Shown here: in pieces, positions 4,539-6,188 of the stretch
How positions within the stretch are numbered: position 1 is the stretch's first letter
How the letters are laid out: every line of letters starts with the position of its first letter
From: Candidatus Sulfotelmatobacter sp.
GTDB lineage: Bacteria; Acidobacteriota; Terriglobia; Terriglobales; Acidobacteriaceae
Direction of reading: 5' to 3'
Length of the DNA: 6,188 nucleotides
NCBI GenBank assembly: GCA_030045935.1
Contig: JASIEN010000592.1
Span: 1-6,188 of the forward strand
Program-made: the position numbers and the translations under genes
The notes under the pieces: generated by a model
Seen by the model: only the letters and a program-made list of their open reading frames with translations
What the model was told of the DNA's origin: nothing
Database searches by the model: none

Positions 4539-5928
4539 GGACCTCCTCGCGCAGGGAGTCGATTTTTTTCTTCGTTTCTGCGATGGCGCGCCGGACGCGA
4601 TCCGGGGCAGTGCCGCCAATGACATCGTGCATTGCCAGCACCGAAGTGAGTTTCAGACATTCGTAGAAACGTTCATCGAATGCCGGATTCAGCTCATGCA
4701 GTTCTCTCAGAGTCAGACCATTAAGGTCGCAATTCTTTTCCAGGCAAAGCTTGACTGCCTTGCCGACCTGCTCATGCGCCAAACGTGAAGGAACGCCACG
4801 GTTCACCAGATACGTGGCCGCGGCCCAGGCATTCATGAACCCCGATTGCGCTGCTTCGCCCATTCGCTCGAAATCGAGTTCCACCGCCTTCATGAAGCCA
4901 GCGACGAGCGGCAGCATATTCATCATCGTTTCCGCGGCATCGAAAAGCGGCTGCTGCGTTTCCTGTAAGTCTTTGTTGTAGGCGAGCGGCAGACCTTTTA
5001 TGGTGACCATCAGAGCGGTAGCACAGCCAATAGTCCGGCCGGTCTTGCCACGCACAAGTTCCAGCAGGTCTGGATTCATCTTCTGCGGCATGGCGCTGCT
5101 GCCGGTGGAATAGGCTTCAGGCAAATGCATGAAGCCGAACTCGTGGCTTGCGAAAAGAATCATTTCTTCGGCCCATCGGCTCAAGTGCAAGGCCAGGACG
5201 GAAAGGGCATTGACGAACTCGAGCGCGAAGTCACGATCACTGGTTGCGTCGATGCTATTCGCTGTGGGGGAAGCGAATTCAAGTTCCTGCGCCATGAAAG
5301 TGCGGTCGAGCGGCAAGGTCGCGCCGGCTACTGCGCCCGATCCAAGCGGGCAAATATTCGTACGCGCACGGCACTCGGCGAGACGATCGGCATCGCGCAA
5401 AAACATTTCTACATAGGCGAGCAGCCAATGCGCCACCAGAACGGGTTCGGCGTGTTGCAGGTGCGTGTAAGCCGGCATGGCAGCTGTTCCGGCCTGCTCG
5501 GCGCGACCGACAAAGGCCGTGCACAGCTCAGATAATTCACTGCGCAACTGGTCAATTGCTGCGCGAACATAGAGGCGCAGGTCCGTAGCGATCTGCTCGT
5601 TGCGGCTGCGTCCACTGTGAAGCTTGTATCCAATCTCGCCGATTAACGAGACTAGCTGCGTTTCGACGTAGTGATGGACGTCCTCGGCTTCGTTGTCTTT
5701 CACAGCAAAGCTATTAGGGTCTGTCTGTTCTCCAATTTTCTGCAACCCTTCGAGAATGCTGATCAGTTCGTCCGCCAAAAGTACTCCGGCATTCTTCAGC
5801 GCACGCGCGTGAGCCGCGCTCGCGGCCAGTTCATATTTCAGCAGGCGGCGATCGAACTCGAAAGAGCGCTGCCAGTGCTCGAATTCCGGATCGAGCGGTT
5901 GCCGAAACCGTCCCGACCACATCTTCAT
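4525..5928 (-). CDS. argH: Argininosuccinate lyase
   Basis: This 467-residue cytosolic enzyme cleaves argininosuccinate to arginine and fumarate, the last step of arginine synthesis, and normally works as a homotetramer. All family signatures are present: MWSGRF (3-8), the HSGRSRN substrate loop (104-110), YTHLQHAEP (154-162) with His156 as the expected catalytic His, and TGSSAMPQKMNPD (275-287) with the catalytic Ser in the GSS loop. The C-terminus is complete (LNPAFDERFYECL, then DVIGGTAPDRVRRAI). The signature has Met where KKNPD is usual, which the superfamily pattern GSSxMPxKxN allows. The ATG at 5928 has GGAGGT six nt upstream (5940-5935) and overlaps the argG stop as ATGA. Its 3' end overlaps the downstream acetyltransferase by 14 nt, so argG, argH and the acetyltransferase form one operon. 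Confidence 0.97.
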   Translation of the reverse strand: MKMWSGRFRQPLDPEFEHWQRSFEFDRRLLKYELAASAAHARALKNAGVLLADELISILEGLQKIGEQTDPNSFAVKDNEAEDVHHYVETQLVSLIGEIGYKLHSGRSRNEQIATDLRLYVRAAIDQLRSELSELCTAFVGRAEQAGTAAMPAYTHLQHAEPVLVAHWLLAYVEMFLRDADRLAECRARTNICPLGSGAVAGATLPLDRTFMAQELEFASPTANSIDATSDRDFALEFVNALSVLALHLSRWAEEMILFASHEFGFMHLPEAYSTGSSAMPQKMNPDLLELVRGKTGRTIGCATALMVTIKGLPLAYNKDLQETQQPLFDAAETMMNMLPLVAGFMKAVELDFERMGEAAQSGFMNAWAAATYLVNRGVPSRLAHEQVGKAVKLCLEKNCDLNGLTLRELHELNPAFDERFYECLKLTSVLAMHDVIGGTAPDRVRRAIAETKKKIDSLREEVHAHA

Positions 5929-6188
5929 CGCTCGACCTCCACGCGAGCGCGTGCCCGCGTGCGCGAAGGCAGCCCCAGTATGCGGATGAAACCAGCCGCA
6001 TCTTTCTGGTCATAACTTTCGCCCATGGTGAAGGATGAGAGATCAGTGCGGTAAAGCGAATGCTCCGATTGCCGGCTCGCGATCGTAACATTGCCTTTGT
6101 ACAACGACAGAGTCACGCTGCCTGTGATCACTGCCTGCGTGTTGGCTACAAAGGCATCGAGGGCTTCCCGCAACGGCGTAAACCACTG
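5925..6188 (-). CDS. argG: Argininosuccinate synthase, C-terminal fragment (continues beyond the right edge)
   Basis: The last 87 residues of argininosuccinate synthase are visible. This enzyme condenses citrulline and aspartate with ATP to form argininosuccinate. The stretch begins QWFTPLREALDAFV and contains TQAVITGSVTLSLYKGNV, SEHSLYRTDLSSFTMGESYDQ and KDAAGFIRILGLPSR, in the order found at the C-terminus of ArgG. The tail is unusually Arg-rich (SRTRARARVEVER). The stop TGA (5927-5925) overlaps the argH start in an ATGA arrangement, so lyase translation is probably coupled to synthase translation. The catalytic N-terminal part lies outside the window, so integrity cannot be judged. Confidence 0.95.
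   Translation of the reverse strand, partial: QWFTPLREALDAFVANTQAVITGSVTLSLYKGNVTIASRQSEHSLYRTDLSSFTMGESYDQKDAAGFIRILGLPSRTRARARVEVER
5935..5940 (-). promoter_or_regulatory. argH ribosome binding site inside argG
   Basis: GGAGGT lies six nt before the argH ATG, within the last codons of argG. It decides the argH start at 5928 over the ATG two codons further in. Confidence 0.75.

Noticed and set aside
4539..4625. Longer start for the acetyltransferase, inside argH
   Set aside because: It would add 29 Arg/Lys-rich residues that are an off-frame reading of argH; the ATG at 4538 has an adjacent GGAGGT and gives the family's usual N-terminus.
5129..5535. Plus-strand open frames opposite argH
   Set aside because: They are shadows of argH, whose minus-strand translation carries all argininosuccinate lyase signatures.

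Overview
The window looks like a piece of an Acidobacteriota (Terriglobia-type) chromosome. This rests on recognition, not on a search: the RAYT transposase is of the MPxGLKRYYGNG type, the conserved tail 'GRRTS-IM-LNL-G-GGLP-AL' resembles proteins I associate with that phylum, and the intergenic DNA is full of short GC-rich hairpin repeats of a kind common there. Every gene I can support lies on the minus strand, so transcription runs from the right edge to the left edge.

Right third (about 6188 to 4023): an arginine biosynthesis operon. It holds the C-terminal end of argG (argininosuccinate synthase), a complete argH (argininosuccinate lyase) and a short GNAT acetyltransferase of the N-acetylglutamate synthase (ArgA-like) type. 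The three genes overlap at both junctions (4 nt ATGA, then 14 nt), so they are very probably co-transcribed and translationally coupled. Together they join the first committed step (glutamate acetylation) to the last two steps (citrulline to argininosuccinate to arginine).

Middle (4022 to 2514): a hairpin after the operon, a short regulatory region with an extended -10 promoter and inverted repeats, then a 12-TM sugar:proton symporter of the FHS (FucP/GluP) family within the MFS.

Centre-left (2513 to 1396): a dense island of hairpin repeats surrounding a complete RAYT gene (REP-associated tyrosine transposase, HUH type). Two REP-like hairpins with nearly the same sequence flank the RAYT in inverted orientation, and a third diverged copy with a compensatory base-pair change lies nearer the transporter. 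This is a REPtron-like arrangement.

Left third (1395 to 1): three closely packed genes of unknown function. The first is a protein resembling the C-terminal tail of acidobacterial RHS/YD-repeat proteins, perhaps 5'-truncated by the repeats. The second is a six-helix membrane protein whose Shine-Dalgarno overlaps the previous stop. The third is a partial reading frame running off the left edge from a probable TTG start. They could be a remnant of an RHS-type polymorphic toxin locus, but that is inference.

No tRNA, rRNA, CRISPR array or riboswitch was recognised.
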